DNA from: Aquimarina sp. RZ0
GTDB taxonomy: Bacteria; Bacteroidota; Bacteroidia; Flavobacteriales; Flavobacteriaceae
NCBI RefSeq assembly: GCF_008370685.1
Contig: NZ_VTZU01000070.1
Coordinates: forward strand, 1 to 34,508
Direction: 5' to 3'
Length of the DNA: 34,508 bases
A program made the position numbers and the translations under genes. Below are positions 16,115 through 24,462 of the stretch, piece after piece. Below the pieces are notes generated by a model that saw only the letters and a program-made list of their open reading frames with translations, made no database searches and was not told the DNA's origin. Position 1 is the first letter of the stretch. Every line of letters begins with the position of its first letter.

Positions 16115-16393
16115 ATGGAAGAAATTGAAGTTCGGGTACAAGCAGTAAAAACCCTTCTCGAGGCCTTTAAACTGGAAAGGGTTTTATACATTATGATATC
16201 TTGTCTTTCTGTCATAATTTTGTTATGCGTACCTATATATATTATTTTTCAGGCACCAGATAAAATTGAATGGGTAGTGGGATTATTTGTGCCAGCAGGA
16301 GCTATAACAATCTCTATAGGTAAACTATTAAAAATGTGGAATCAGGCGATCACTTTTGTGAGTAACCAAAATAATGATAAAGATGGGAAATAA
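16115..16393 (+). CDS. Small two-TM membrane protein
   Basis: This protein has 92 residues and belongs to no family I recognise. An N-terminal amphipathic helix (VRVQAVKTLLEAFKLERV) precedes TM1 at about 24-46 (LYIMISCLSVIILLCVPIYI) and TM2 at about 53-70 (WVVGLFVPAGAITISIG). A polar tail ends NQNNDKDGK. The downstream gene starts inside its last codons, overlapping by 20 nt or by 11 nt, so the two are translationally coupled and their products probably act together at the inner membrane. The layout recalls small holin-like or effector-type membrane proteins, but there is no signature motif. Confidence 0.7.
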   Translation: MEEIEVRVQAVKTLLEAFKLERVLYIMISCLSVIILLCVPIYIIFQAPDKIEWVVGLFVPAGAITISIGKLLKMWNQAITFVSNQNNDKDGK

Positions 16394-17021
16394 GAAAAAT
16401 GTTCTTAAGTTGATCCCATCATTAGGGATCGTTTTTATACTCATAGGATTTATATATATCTTATATTCTATGAAGATGTTGAATGATACTCTTGGTGAGA
16501 AACAACAAGATCTGACCAGTCTCAAGATAAAAATAGATAGGAATAAGGAAGAATTAAGTTTTGTAGATGAAGAGCTAAAATTAAAGCAGATATTATTGGA
16601 TAGTATACTAAAAGAAATAAACGAATCTGATAATATGACATTGCGTAATAAGGTAAAAGGAGACTTACAAGCAAACCAAACATTACAAAATTCATTAAAA
16701 ACCAAAAGACATAGAAGAGGCTTTGAACAAATTGTGTATATACAGGTAAATGATATAAAGACATTGAAATATGTAAAGAATATCAAATTGTTAGAATTAC
16801 TGAGAAGAAAGAATTACAAAGCATATGGATATGATATGCAGAAAGGACTTGCTGATAATACAATTAGATATTTTCATAAAGGCGATAGTGCAAGAGCTGC
16901 TTTATTAAAAGAAAATGTACAAAAAATCACAAAAACAAAATTTAAAACCAGGTATATCAAGTATTTCGAGAAAAAAGTACCAGATAAGCAATTAGAAATT
17001 TGGTTTAAAAAAAATTTATAA
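16374..17021 (+). CDS. Single-TM coiled-coil protein, LytR_C-like C-terminus
   Basis: This protein has 215 residues (212 if ATG 16383 is used). A TM helix at about 11-33 (KLIPSLGIVFILIGFIYILY) is followed by a coiled coil at about 36-85 (KQQDLTSLKIKIDRNKEELS...), a basic patch KTKRHRRG (109-116), and a compact C-terminal domain (about 119-215). IQVNDIKTLKYVKNIKLLELLRR and NTIRYFHKGDSARAALL (162-178) there resemble the LytR_C fold, a small domain seen at the ends of envelope proteins. The C-terminal part probably sits in the periplasm if the N-terminus is inside. It overlaps the two-TM gene and is followed by a terminator. I do not recognise a function. The position beside the CD-NTase-like gene allows an accessory or independent stress role. 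Confidence 0.7.
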   Translation: MIKMGNKKNVLKLIPSLGIVFILIGFIYILYSMKMLNDTLGEKQQDLTSLKIKIDRNKEELSFVDEELKLKQILLDSILKEINESDNMTLRNKVKGDLQANQTLQNSLKTKRHRRGFEQIVYIQVNDIKTLKYVKNIKLLELLRRKNYKAYGYDMQKGLADNTIRYFHKGDSARAALLKENVQKITKTKFKTRYIKYFEKKVPDKQLEIWFKKNL

Positions 17022-17032
17022 AATACAGGTGT

Positions 17033-17080
17033 TATCTGGGTTTTATCAAGAATATGAGCGTACGATACCCAGATTTCTTT
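17033..17080 (+). terminator. Probable terminator of the membrane pair
   Basis: ATCTGGG (17034-17040) pairs with CCCAGAT (17068-17074), with additional pairing TATC/GATA inside and TTTCTTT after. Repeat copy 2 begins immediately after it. Confidence 0.6.
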
Positions 17081-17173
17081 ACTCGATAATCGAGATTTAA
17101 ATGCTCTGAGGCTTGCCTCTATATCAAAATGTTTTTTTCAATAAATGATCGACTTGCCCTGAGGTAGTCTACT
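17081..17173 (+). repeat. Structured intergenic repeat, copy 2
   Basis: It starts ACTCGATAATCGAGATTTAA, then ATGCTCTGAGGCTTGCCTC with the intact GAGGC-TT-GCCTC hairpin, then ATCAAAATGTTTTTTTCAAT, and ends GAGGTAGTCTACT. It is slightly shorter in the third segment than the other copies. Confidence 0.85.
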
Positions 17174-17514
17174 AATAACCTGATTTTGATTCATTCTATG
17201 TACGTCATTTTTAGCAAAATTTTCTATAAATTTAATTACTAAAAGTTTTAACTAAAGAAAATATCTCTCGACACGAGAACAGCATAATTTACAGAGAAAT
17301 TAGATTTCTCAGAATAATCCATTTATGTTGACATTGATGTATATAGGAAAAATTAAGGTGTCTGTTTTTAGAGAAGAAAATTATGGTGTTAGCTACTATT
17401 TTTTTATTTTGAAATAAGCAAAAAAACATTCCTGAATGGAGAAATTCTGGGATAGAAAGAAATTAGTCTATAGCTCAAGGTTGTTTGCTACTGTGTTTTT
17501 GTGCTAGAATAGAG
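17174..17514. other. Intergenic, minor hairpin only
   Basis: No gene is seen. GAGAAAT-TAG-ATTTCTC at 17294-17310 is a small hairpin of unknown meaning. Confidence 0.45.
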
Positions 17515-17522
17515 TATCTTTA
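17515..17522 (+). promoter_or_regulatory. -7 box of the ligase operon
   Basis: TATCTTTA is one mismatch from TAnnTTTG and is identical to the pheT box. It lies 16 nt before the ATG at 17539, with a weak TGTG 19 nt upstream of it. Confidence 0.35.
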
Positions 17523-17538
17523 AAGATAAAAAAATGTA

Positions 17539-18564
17539 ATGACCACTCCTTTACTTGCTTTTAATACTAACGGCATTTATTGTGAAGCTGCAGATGTATA
17601 TCTCGACCCCTGGAAACCCGTTAATAAAGCCATTATTACTCACGGCCATGCAGACCATAGCAGATGGGGGCATAAAGAATATATTACACACCATACGAAT
17701 ATACCAATTATTAAGCATAGACTGGAGGCAATCAATGTTACAGGAAAACATTATAATGAGACGTTTACTATAAATAATGTAAAATTTTCATTGTATCCAG
17801 CAGGTCATATTATTGGCAGTTCGCAAATTCGTGTAGAGCATAGGGGAGAAGTATGGGTGTTTACAGGAGATTATAAAATAGAAGATGATGGGATCTCTGG
17901 TGCGTTTGAACCTGTAAAGTGTCATACATTTATTACAGAATGTACTTTTGGTTTGCCAGCATTTAAATGGATTCCTCAAGAAGAAGTATTCAAAAATATT
18001 AATTCCTGGTGGTCAGAAAATAGAGAAGATAAAAAGACCTCTGTTCTTTTTGGATACTCCCTGGGCAAAGCACAACGATTATTAAAATACCTAGACCCTT
18101 CTATAGGAAAAATATATACTCACGGAGCGATCGAAAATATGACTCAGGTACTTCGCTCAGTCGCAGACCTACCCGATACCATCCGTATTACTAAAGATAC
18201 AACAAAAGAAGAGCTAAAAGGGAATATAGTACTGGCACCACCCAGTTCTCATGGTAGCACATGGATTCGTAGAATGGTACCATATGTAACAGCTTCTGCT
18301 AGTGGCTGGATGACATTTCGTGGTGCCAGAAGAAGAAGTGCTATAGATAAAGGTTTTGTGTTATCAGATCATTGTGACTGGCAGGGGTTATTGGATGCAA
18401 TTGAAGCCACTGGAGCAGAAAAGATTATCAGTACGCATGGATATACAGAAATTTTTTCCAGATATCTGAGAGAACAAGGATATGATGCACGTACAGAAAA
18501 AACACAATATGAAGGTGAGCAAGCAGATACAGAACAAGCGAAGGAAAACCTGGTATCTGAATGA
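17539..18564 (+). CDS. Ligase-associated MBL-fold DNA exonuclease
   Basis: This 341-residue protein is the first of the four genes of the ligase-associated DNA repair module. It has a metallo-beta-lactamase fold with THGHADHSRWG (His 35, His 37, Asp 39, His 40) as metal ligands. HIIGSSQIRVEHRGEVWVFT and GDYK supply the next ligand, LFGYSLGKAQRL is in the beta-CASP-like part, and the C-terminal LSDHCDWQGLL and STHGYTE supply further ligands. The family is related to SNM1/CPSF-type nucleases and is predicted to trim DNA ends before ligation. Its TGA overlaps the ligase ATG (ATGA at 18561-18564), so the two are translationally coupled. Confidence 0.93.
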   Translation: MTTPLLAFNTNGIYCEAADVYLDPWKPVNKAIITHGHADHSRWGHKEYITHHTNIPIIKHRLEAINVTGKHYNETFTINNVKFSLYPAGHIIGSSQIRVEHRGEVWVFTGDYKIEDDGISGAFEPVKCHTFITECTFGLPAFKWIPQEEVFKNINSWWSENREDKKTSVLFGYSLGKAQRLLKYLDPSIGKIYTHGAIENMTQVLRSVADLPDTIRITKDTTKEELKGNIVLAPPSSHGSTWIRRMVPYVTASASGWMTFRGARRRSAIDKGFVLSDHCDWQGLLDAIEATGAEKIISTHGYTEIFSRYLREQGYDARTEKTQYEGEQADTEQAKENLVSE

Positions 18565-20168
18565 GAAATTTTGCTGATTTAATAAAAAAACTTGATAGTA
18601 CTAATAAAATAAATAACAAAGTATCGGCACTGGTAGACTACTTTAAACATGCTTCTGACCCTGATAAAGTCTGGACAATTGCTATACTTTCTCACCGAAG
18701 ACCTCCAAGACCTGTGAATACAACCCTACTAAGAATTTGGGCAGCAGAATTAGCAAACATCCCTCTATGGTTGTTTGAAGAGTCATATCATATCGTCGGA
18801 GATCTTGCAGAAACTATTGCTTTGGTTGTTCCTATATCAAAACAAAGTACAGAAAAATCTCTTACTCAATTTTTAAGAGAAATGATACTGCTTAAGAAAA
18901 AGGATGAGATATATAAGAAAAAATATGTTTTAGAACATTGGGAAATGCTTACTTATTATGAGCGTTTTGTATTTACAAAATTAATAACAGGGGGATTTAG
19001 AATTGGAGTAAGTCAAAAACTTATGACCAGAGCCTTAGCTCAAGCAACAGAAATTGATCAGGATATTCTTGCCTATAAACTTATGGGGAATTGGAATCCG
19101 GAAACCATTTCATTTCAGGATTTAATCCTAAAGGAGAGAGCTTCAGATTTTTTATCAAAACCCTATCCATTTTATTTGGCATATGCTATCGAAGGAAAAG
19201 TAGCTGCCCTCGGGAATGTGCAGGATTGGAGTGTGGAACATAAATGGGATGGCATACGATCTCAACTTATTATTAGAGATGATGAACTATTTGTATGGAG
19301 TCGTGGAGAAGAATTGGTAACTGATAAGTATCCGGAATTTAGGGATTTACTGCCTAAAATCCCTAATGGGACAGTGATAGATGGAGAAATATTGCCATTT
19401 CCTGATGGGAGTATAGGTACTTTTAATGAGCTACAAACTCGTATTGGTCGCAAAACGATTTCTAAAACACTATTGGCAAAAACTCCCGTTATCCTCAAGG
19501 CTTATGATCTGTTAGAATGGGAAGGGAAAGATATTAGAAACAAGCCTTTTTCAGAAAGACGAGAGTTGTTAGAAAACCTATATAAAAATTATCTTTTGGA
19601 AGACGAATCCGGGAAACAGACTTTTCAGTTATCAGAAAAAATAATTTTTGATTCATGGCAGGAGGTGGTAAAAGAACGGTCTTTTTCTCGTAAAATGAAA
19701 AGTGAAGGATTAATGCTTAAAAGAACAAATGCTCCATATCAGGTTGGACGCAAAAAAGGAGATTGGTGGAAATGGAAAGTAGATCCGCTAACTATCGATG
19801 GGGTTCTTACCTATGCTATGAGAGGACACGGACGAAGATCAAATCTATTTACAGACTATACGTTTGCACTATGGGATAAAAACAGGAGCGAATTAGTAAC
19901 TTTTGCCAAGGCATACTCTGGTCTAACCGATTCAGAATTTAAAAAAATTGATGCATGGATTAAAAAAAATACTTTAGAGCGTTTTGGACCAGTACGCAGT
20001 GTAACGCCAGCACTAGTATTCGAAATTGCTTTTGAAGGGATTTCTTTTTCAAAAAGACATAAAAGTGGTATAGCCACTCGTTTTCCTAGAATTTTGAGAT
20101 GGAGGCAGGATAAAAAGATTGAAGAAGCCAACACTCTGGAAGATTTAAAAGCAATGATTTCCTCATGA
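18561..20168 (+). CDS. ATP-dependent DNA ligase
   Basis: This 535-residue protein seals nicks using ATP. The N-terminal DNA-binding domain (about 1-200; ERFVFTKLITGGFRIGVSQK) precedes the nucleotidyltransferase core with motif I EHKWDGIR (Lys 228 nucleophile). The core continues with WSRGEELVT, motif III-like VIDGEILPF, motif IV SEGLMLKR and motif V KGDWWKWKV. The OB-fold domain follows (about 420-535), with FEIAFEGISFSKRHKSGIATRFPRI. This is the long three-domain form found with the exonuclease, helicase and phosphoesterase, not LigD or a phage ligase. The essential NAD-dependent LigA is expected elsewhere, so this enzyme probably serves repair. The helicase begins 4 nt after its stop. Confidence 0.95.
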   Translation: MRNFADLIKKLDSTNKINNKVSALVDYFKHASDPDKVWTIAILSHRRPPRPVNTTLLRIWAAELANIPLWLFEESYHIVGDLAETIALVVPISKQSTEKSLTQFLREMILLKKKDEIYKKKYVLEHWEMLTYYERFVFTKLITGGFRIGVSQKLMTRALAQATEIDQDILAYKLMGNWNPETISFQDLILKERASDFLSKPYPFYLAYAIEGKVAALGNVQDWSVEHKWDGIRSQLIIRDDELFVWSRGEELVTDKYPEFRDLLPKIPNGTVIDGEILPFPDGSIGTFNELQTRIGRKTISKTLLAKTPVILKAYDLLEWEGKDIRNKPFSERRELLENLYKNYLLEDESGKQTFQLSEKIIFDSWQEVVKERSFSRKMKSEGLMLKRTNAPYQVGRKKGDWWKWKVDPLTIDGVLTYAMRGHGRRSNLFTDYTFALWDKNRSELVTFAKAYSGLTDSEFKKIDAWIKKNTLERFGPVRSVTPALVFEIAFEGISFSKRHKSGIATRFPRILRWRQDKKIEEANTLEDLKAMISS

Positions 20169-20172
20169 TAAG

Positions 20173-22638
20173 ATGAATAAAAACGAACTCTATATGATTG
20201 CAGAAAATTGGTTTCAGACTCAGTCCTGGAAACCTTTTTCTTTTCAGAAAAAAACCTGGAGTGCTTTCTTACAAGGTAAAAACGGATTATTGAATGCTCC
20301 CACAGGAAGCGGAAAAACATATGCCCTATGGATACCTATTGTTTTAGACTATATTAGAAAAAATCCAGAATACGCAACAAACCACAAAAAAGGTCTTAAA
20401 GCAATCTGGATTACTCCGCTACGAGCGTTGTCTGTAGAAATCAAACAAGCAACAGAACGTTTTGTGGAAGAAATAGATATGCCGTTCACCATCGGGATAC
20501 GCAGTGGGGATACTTCTCAGGAAGAAAGAACATCACAAAAAAGAGGAATGCCAGATTTGTTGATTACCACCCCAGAAAGCCTACAATTATTATTAGCTTC
20601 AAAGGGTTATGATAAAACATTTAGCGATGTTACTGCGGTTGTAATTGATGAGTGGCACGAGCTTTTGGGGAGTAAAAGAGGTGTACAAATGGAGTTAGCA
20701 TTATCACGCCTTAAAACTATTTCAAAATCACTTCGTATCTGGGGGATTTCTGCAACAATAGGGAATTTAGAGCAGGCTCGAGAGGTATTACTGGGCAGTG
20801 CTACAGAGGCGTATAAGAATTCAATATTGATAAAAGCAAATCTTAAAAAAAAGATTAAAGTTATATCTATTATTCCGGAGAAAATGGAAACTTTTCCGTG
20901 GAGAGGTCACTTGGGATTGCATTTGATAGCAGCAGTAATTCCAATCATCAACAAGAGTAAAACTACTTTGCTTTTTACAAATACCCGTGCACAGTGCGAG
21001 ATATGGTTTCAGAAACTATTAGAAAAACACCCTGAATTTGCAGGAGAAATAGCAATGCATCACGGAAGCATTAATAAAGAAACCCGATTATGGGTAGAGC
21101 AAGCGATACGAAATGAATCTCTAAAAGCTGTAGTATGTACGTCAAGTCTTGATCTGGGGGTTGATTTTGCCCCAGTAGAAACGATTATTCAGATTGGCGG
21201 CCCTAAAGGAGTAGCTCGTTTTTTACAAAGAGCAGGGCGTAGCGGACACCAACCGGGAAAAGAAAGTATTATCTATTTTTTACCTACTCATGCAATTGAG
21301 CTAGTAGAAGCATCGGCATTGCAGAAGGCAGTAAAAAATAAGAATGTAGAAGACCGTATTCCTTATCTTAATAGTTTTGATGTTTTGGTTCAGTATCTGA
21401 CAACACTTGCTGTTTCTGATGGTTTCTATCCTGATCAGATTCTTCCCGAAATTAAAAGCACATTTTGTTTTCAATCGATAACAAACGAACAGTATATGTG
21501 GGTTTTAAATTTTATAACATTAGGCAGTCAAAGTTTACAGGTTTATGACGAGTATAAAAAAGTAGATATTCAGGATGATGGAAAGTTTAAAGTACTTAGT
21601 CGTACTATCGCTATGAGACATCGGTTACAGATCGGAACGATTGTAAGTGATGCAGTATTAAGTGTGAAATATTTAAAAGGCGGATTTTTGGGGTCTATTG
21701 AAGAATGGTTTATTTCTAAATTAAAACCAGGAGATGTATTTACCTTTGCAGGTCGTAATCTTGAATTGTTCAGAGTGAAAAATATGCAGGTTTTGGTTAA
21801 AAAATCAAAACAAAAAACCTCAAAAGTTCCAAGCTGGATGGGAGGGCGTATGAGTTTTTCTTCAGAGATGAGTAATTTATTGCGAGAAGAACTGCATCTG
21901 GCAGTCGCTACAAGTTCTAAAATGTCAAAAGAATTCAAAGCACTTTCTCATATCATTAAAAGACAACAAAAAGAAAGTATAGTTCCTGGTCCCGAAGAGT
22001 TTTTAATAGAAACCTTTAAAACACGAGATGGGTATCATGCAATTTTTTATCCTTTTGAAGGTAGATTTGTACATGAGGCGCTAGGTAGTTTGATAGCATA
22101 TCGTATCAGTCTGCTTTCTCCAATTAGTTTTTCTATCGCATTTAATGATTATGGTTTTGAGCTTCTATCGGATCAGGATATTGATATACAGCAAGTATTA
22201 GATAATAATGTATTCAGCACAGATTTTTTGAGTAATGATTTACGAAAAAGTCTTAATGCTACAGAAATGGCAAGACGTAAGTTCAGAGATATTGCGGTAA
22301 TTTCTGGGATGGTATTTACAGGATACCCGGATAAATTGCTCAAAAGTAAACACCTGCAATCTAGTACTCAATTGCTTTTTAATGTTTTCAAAGATTACGA
22401 ACCAGATAATCTACTGTATCAGCAGGCATTTACAGAAACTTTTGAACATCAATTAGAAGAAGGACGATTACAACTGGCTTTGGAGCGAATAAATAGACAA
22501 ACTATATGTAGGAAACGGTGTAAAAAACCAACACCTTTTTCTTTTCCTATTATAACAGATCGCCTGCGAGAAAAGCTTTCTTCAGAAAAACTGGCGGATC
22601 GGATTAAAAAAATGATGATTCAATTAGAAAAATCATAA
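20173..22638 (+). CDS. Ligase-associated DEXH-box helicase (Lhr-Core type)
   Basis: This 821-residue SF2 helicase has motif Q-like FQKKTW, Walker A APTGSGKT (42-49), motif Ia TPLRALSVEI, TTPESLQLLL, DEWHE (Walker B, 159-163) and motif III ISATIG. The second RecA domain carries LLFTNTRAQCE, TSSLDLGVDF and QRAGRSGHQPG. A winged-helix and Lhr-Core type C-terminal region follows (about 430-821). By family knowledge, Lhr-Core is a 3'-to-5' ATP-dependent translocase acting on DNA or RNA:DNA hybrids. In this operon it probably opens damaged DNA for the exonuclease and ligase. Motifs are intact. The last gene of the cluster starts 13 nt downstream. Confidence 0.94.
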   Translation: MNKNELYMIAENWFQTQSWKPFSFQKKTWSAFLQGKNGLLNAPTGSGKTYALWIPIVLDYIRKNPEYATNHKKGLKAIWITPLRALSVEIKQATERFVEEIDMPFTIGIRSGDTSQEERTSQKRGMPDLLITTPESLQLLLASKGYDKTFSDVTAVVIDEWHELLGSKRGVQMELALSRLKTISKSLRIWGISATIGNLEQAREVLLGSATEAYKNSILIKANLKKKIKVISIIPEKMETFPWRGHLGLHLIAAVIPIINKSKTTLLFTNTRAQCEIWFQKLLEKHPEFAGEIAMHHGSINKETRLWVEQAIRNESLKAVVCTSSLDLGVDFAPVETIIQIGGPKGVARFLQRAGRSGHQPGKESIIYFLPTHAIELVEASALQKAVKNKNVEDRIPYLNSFDVLVQYLTTLAVSDGFYPDQILPEIKSTFCFQSITNEQYMWVLNFITLGSQSLQVYDEYKKVDIQDDGKFKVLSRTIAMRHRLQIGTIVSDAVLSVKYLKGGFLGSIEEWFISKLKPGDVFTFAGRNLELFRVKNMQVLVKKSKQKTSKVPSWMGGRMSFSSEMSNLLREELHLAVATSSKMSKEFKALSHIIKRQQKESIVPGPEEFLIETFKTRDGYHAIFYPFEGRFVHEALGSLIAYRISLLSPISFSIAFNDYGFELLSDQDIDIQQVLDNNVFSTDFLSNDLRKSLNATEMARRKFRDIAVISGMVFTGYPDKLLKSKHLQSSTQLLFNVFKDYEPDNLLYQQAFTETFEHQLEEGRLQLALERINRQTICRKRCKKPTPFSFPIITDRLREKLSSEKLADRIKKMMIQLEKS

Positions 22639-22650
22639 ATTTGCCAGATT

Positions 22651-23292
22651 ATGATAAATACAGAAACAATAAATATCTATGGACAAACATATACGCTTCA
22701 TCCCACTGGATCTGTATACTGGCATGAAACAGAAATGTTATTGATTGCTGATGTACATTTAGGAAAGATAACTCATTTTAGAAAGCATGGAAGCGCTGTG
22801 CCTTTATCAGCAACTCAGTATAATTTTACACAGCTTGATCAGGTTTTGTCTTACTTTGAACCTAAAGTACTATGTTTTCTGGGAGATTTATTTCATAGCT
22901 ATATCAACTCAGAATGGCTTTTGTTTTCGGAATGGTTAACAAAGCTTAGTTCAGAAGTTGTATTGATAACTGGGAATCATGATGTTATTTCCGCTGTTAA
23001 ATACGAAGAAATAAATATAACCGTATCCAATGAATGGCAGATTGGTTTAATTTTATTAACACACATCCCAGAAGTAAGAAAACATGCATTTAATATAGCG
23101 GGTCATATTCATCCGGGAATTCAATTAAAAGGACCAGGGAAACAATCAGTATCTGTTCCTTGCTTTGTTAAGAAATCAAACCAAATGATTTTACCTGCTT
23201 TTGGCACCTTTACAGGGAAACATATACTTGTTCCGGATAAAGAAGATGAAATATTTGCTGTCACAAAAGATGAGGTGATTTGTTGTACGTAA
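22651..23292 (+). CDS. Ligase-associated metallophosphoesterase
   Basis: This 213-residue calcineurin-like phosphoesterase is the fourth member of the ligase module. The metal-binding motifs are complete: ADVHLGK (Asp 34, His 36), FLGDLFHS (Asp 79), ITGNHD (Asn 109, His 110), LLTHIP (His 138) and AGHIHPG (His 152, His 154). The family is a Mn-dependent phosphodiesterase or nuclease that probably processes DNA ends before ligation. The gene is closely spaced after the helicase and ends the operon; no strong terminator follows directly. Confidence 0.92.
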   Translation: MINTETINIYGQTYTLHPTGSVYWHETEMLLIADVHLGKITHFRKHGSAVPLSATQYNFTQLDQVLSYFEPKVLCFLGDLFHSYINSEWLLFSEWLTKLSSEVVLITGNHDVISAVKYEEINITVSNEWQIGLILLTHIPEVRKHAFNIAGHIHPGIQLKGPGKQSVSVPCFVKKSNQMILPAFGTFTGKHILVPDKEDEIFAVTKDEVICCT

Positions 23293-23440
23293 AAATTTAC
23301 TGTAAACAGGCGATATTTCCTATTTATTCTTTGAGCTTATAGAGTAAAATGCCTTTTTTTACTTTAGTTTTCAGAATAAAAAAAACATACTCTGTTGATT
23401 TTTCTTCTTTGCTAAAATAAAAAACCATAATTTTTTTACA

Positions 23441-23535
23441 GTAAACTAGCGCGGGACGATCCCATGAGTCATTTTTTGGAAAAACATTTCGATTTCGAGA
23501 CAAGTCTCAGAGCATTTTAATCTCGATTATCGAGT
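23441..23535 (-). repeat. Structured intergenic repeat, copy 3 (reverse)
   Basis: Read on the minus strand it starts ACTCGATAATCGAGATTAAA and ends CTAGTTTACT. The second hairpin reads GAGAC-TT-GTCTC: relative to the other copies G became A and its partner C became T, which keeps the stem. The third hairpin reads GGGA-TCG-TCCC. The flank GAGTAAAATCAAACAATAA (23532-23550) recurs with one change at 31627-31645. Confidence 0.85.
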
Positions 23536-23714
23536 AAAATCAAACAATAATTATACAAGGACTAATACTTAAACAGCTAAAAAAAAAGCTTTATTATAAT
23601 AAAATTTGTCTGTACAGCATCTAACTGAATTTTGTTGAATAACTAAATAATGGAGCAGTATTCTTCAAGGTTTTTCCCTGATCTTATATTTATAAATGAT
23701 CGATAGATAGCTAT

Positions 23715-23752
23715 AAAAAAAGCGATCCCCAGGTTAACTACTCCTGAGGATC
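23715..23752 (-). terminator. Minus-strand terminator without a gene
   Basis: On the minus strand GATCCTCAGG, a 9-nt loop and CCTGGGGATC form a 10-bp stem followed by GC and seven T. No minus-strand coding sequence lies upstream of it within 700 nt, which suggests a non-coding transcript. Confidence 0.75.
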
Positions 23753-23860
23753 TGAATTGAAACTTGAATATAATATCTAACACAAACTCAAATTATATAT
23801 TTATGAAGGTTTCAATCTTTTTTATTTCCTTATTTTAAAAAGAAAACTTATTTCTTATAT

Positions 23861-23983
23861 AATAAACAATTAACTTTTAATAAACCCTAATCAAAAAAAT
23901 AAAGAATCACGCTTTTTTTGACGTGTGACTTCATAGGTAATAGTAAAGTAGGGTGTCAATTTACTGATTGTTAATTGTTTATT
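23861..23983. repeat. Nested inverted repeats, possible structured RNA
   Basis: AATAAACAATTAAC (23861-23874) and GTTAATTGTTTATT (23970-23983) are perfect 14-bp inverted repeats. Inside, ACCCTA (23884-23889) pairs with TAGGGT (23949-23954), and further inside CACG (23908-23911) pairs with CGTG (22 nt span). On the minus strand this nest would lie upstream of the terminator at 23715-23752. Confidence 0.55.
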
Positions 23984-24462
23984 GTAGTTTTATTTTAGAA
24001 CCACTTTTTTAATAAAAATCTGGTTATCATTTATATAATACATCAATTTTATAAGGTATTTATAGAATTGATTTATTTTTTTTCAATTCACTACAAAAAG
24101 TCAAGATGAGTTCGTACTGAAAATTAACATAGTCAGATTTATATGCACTTTATTTTTGTGATAAGACCAAGACTCAAAAAGATATGTAGTAAGGAGTTTA
24201 GAATACTCTGAAAACGAAGTAATTATGTGATTTTTCCCCTATATGATTAACGTTGCTTAACAAATATTAGTTATTAATTAACGACGCTAATGAGTATAAT
24301 AATAAGGGTTTTGCGTTTTTTGCAGTAATTTATGATAGCTCTTAGATTGTTATAGAAAGCGCATTTTTATAGACAACTTAACAAAAGAGTTTTTACATGA
24401 ATTGTTAACTAATTTTTATTAATTATATAACTGTAACTAAGTTATCACAAACTCAAAAAATA
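23984..24462. other. Intergenic upstream of the metalloprotease
   Basis: About 480 nt without a convincing gene. AAGTCAAGATGAGTT at 24098-24112 recurs inverted at 31553-31567. No clear TAnnTTTG box was found before the protease gene. Confidence 0.45.

Noticed and set aside
16328..16786. Minus-strand frame of 152 codons
   Set aside because: Antisense to the coiled-coil membrane protein; its Phe/Ser-rich sequence is what a Lys/Glu-rich gene gives in reverse.
19856..20320. Minus-strand frame of 154 codons across the ligase/helicase junction
   Set aside because: Antisense to two clear enzyme genes, with no recognisable domain.
23293..24462. Small open frames on the minus strand upstream of the terminator at 23715
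   Set aside because: Only frames of about 15-17 codons without leader or ribosome site were found, so they are not called as genes.
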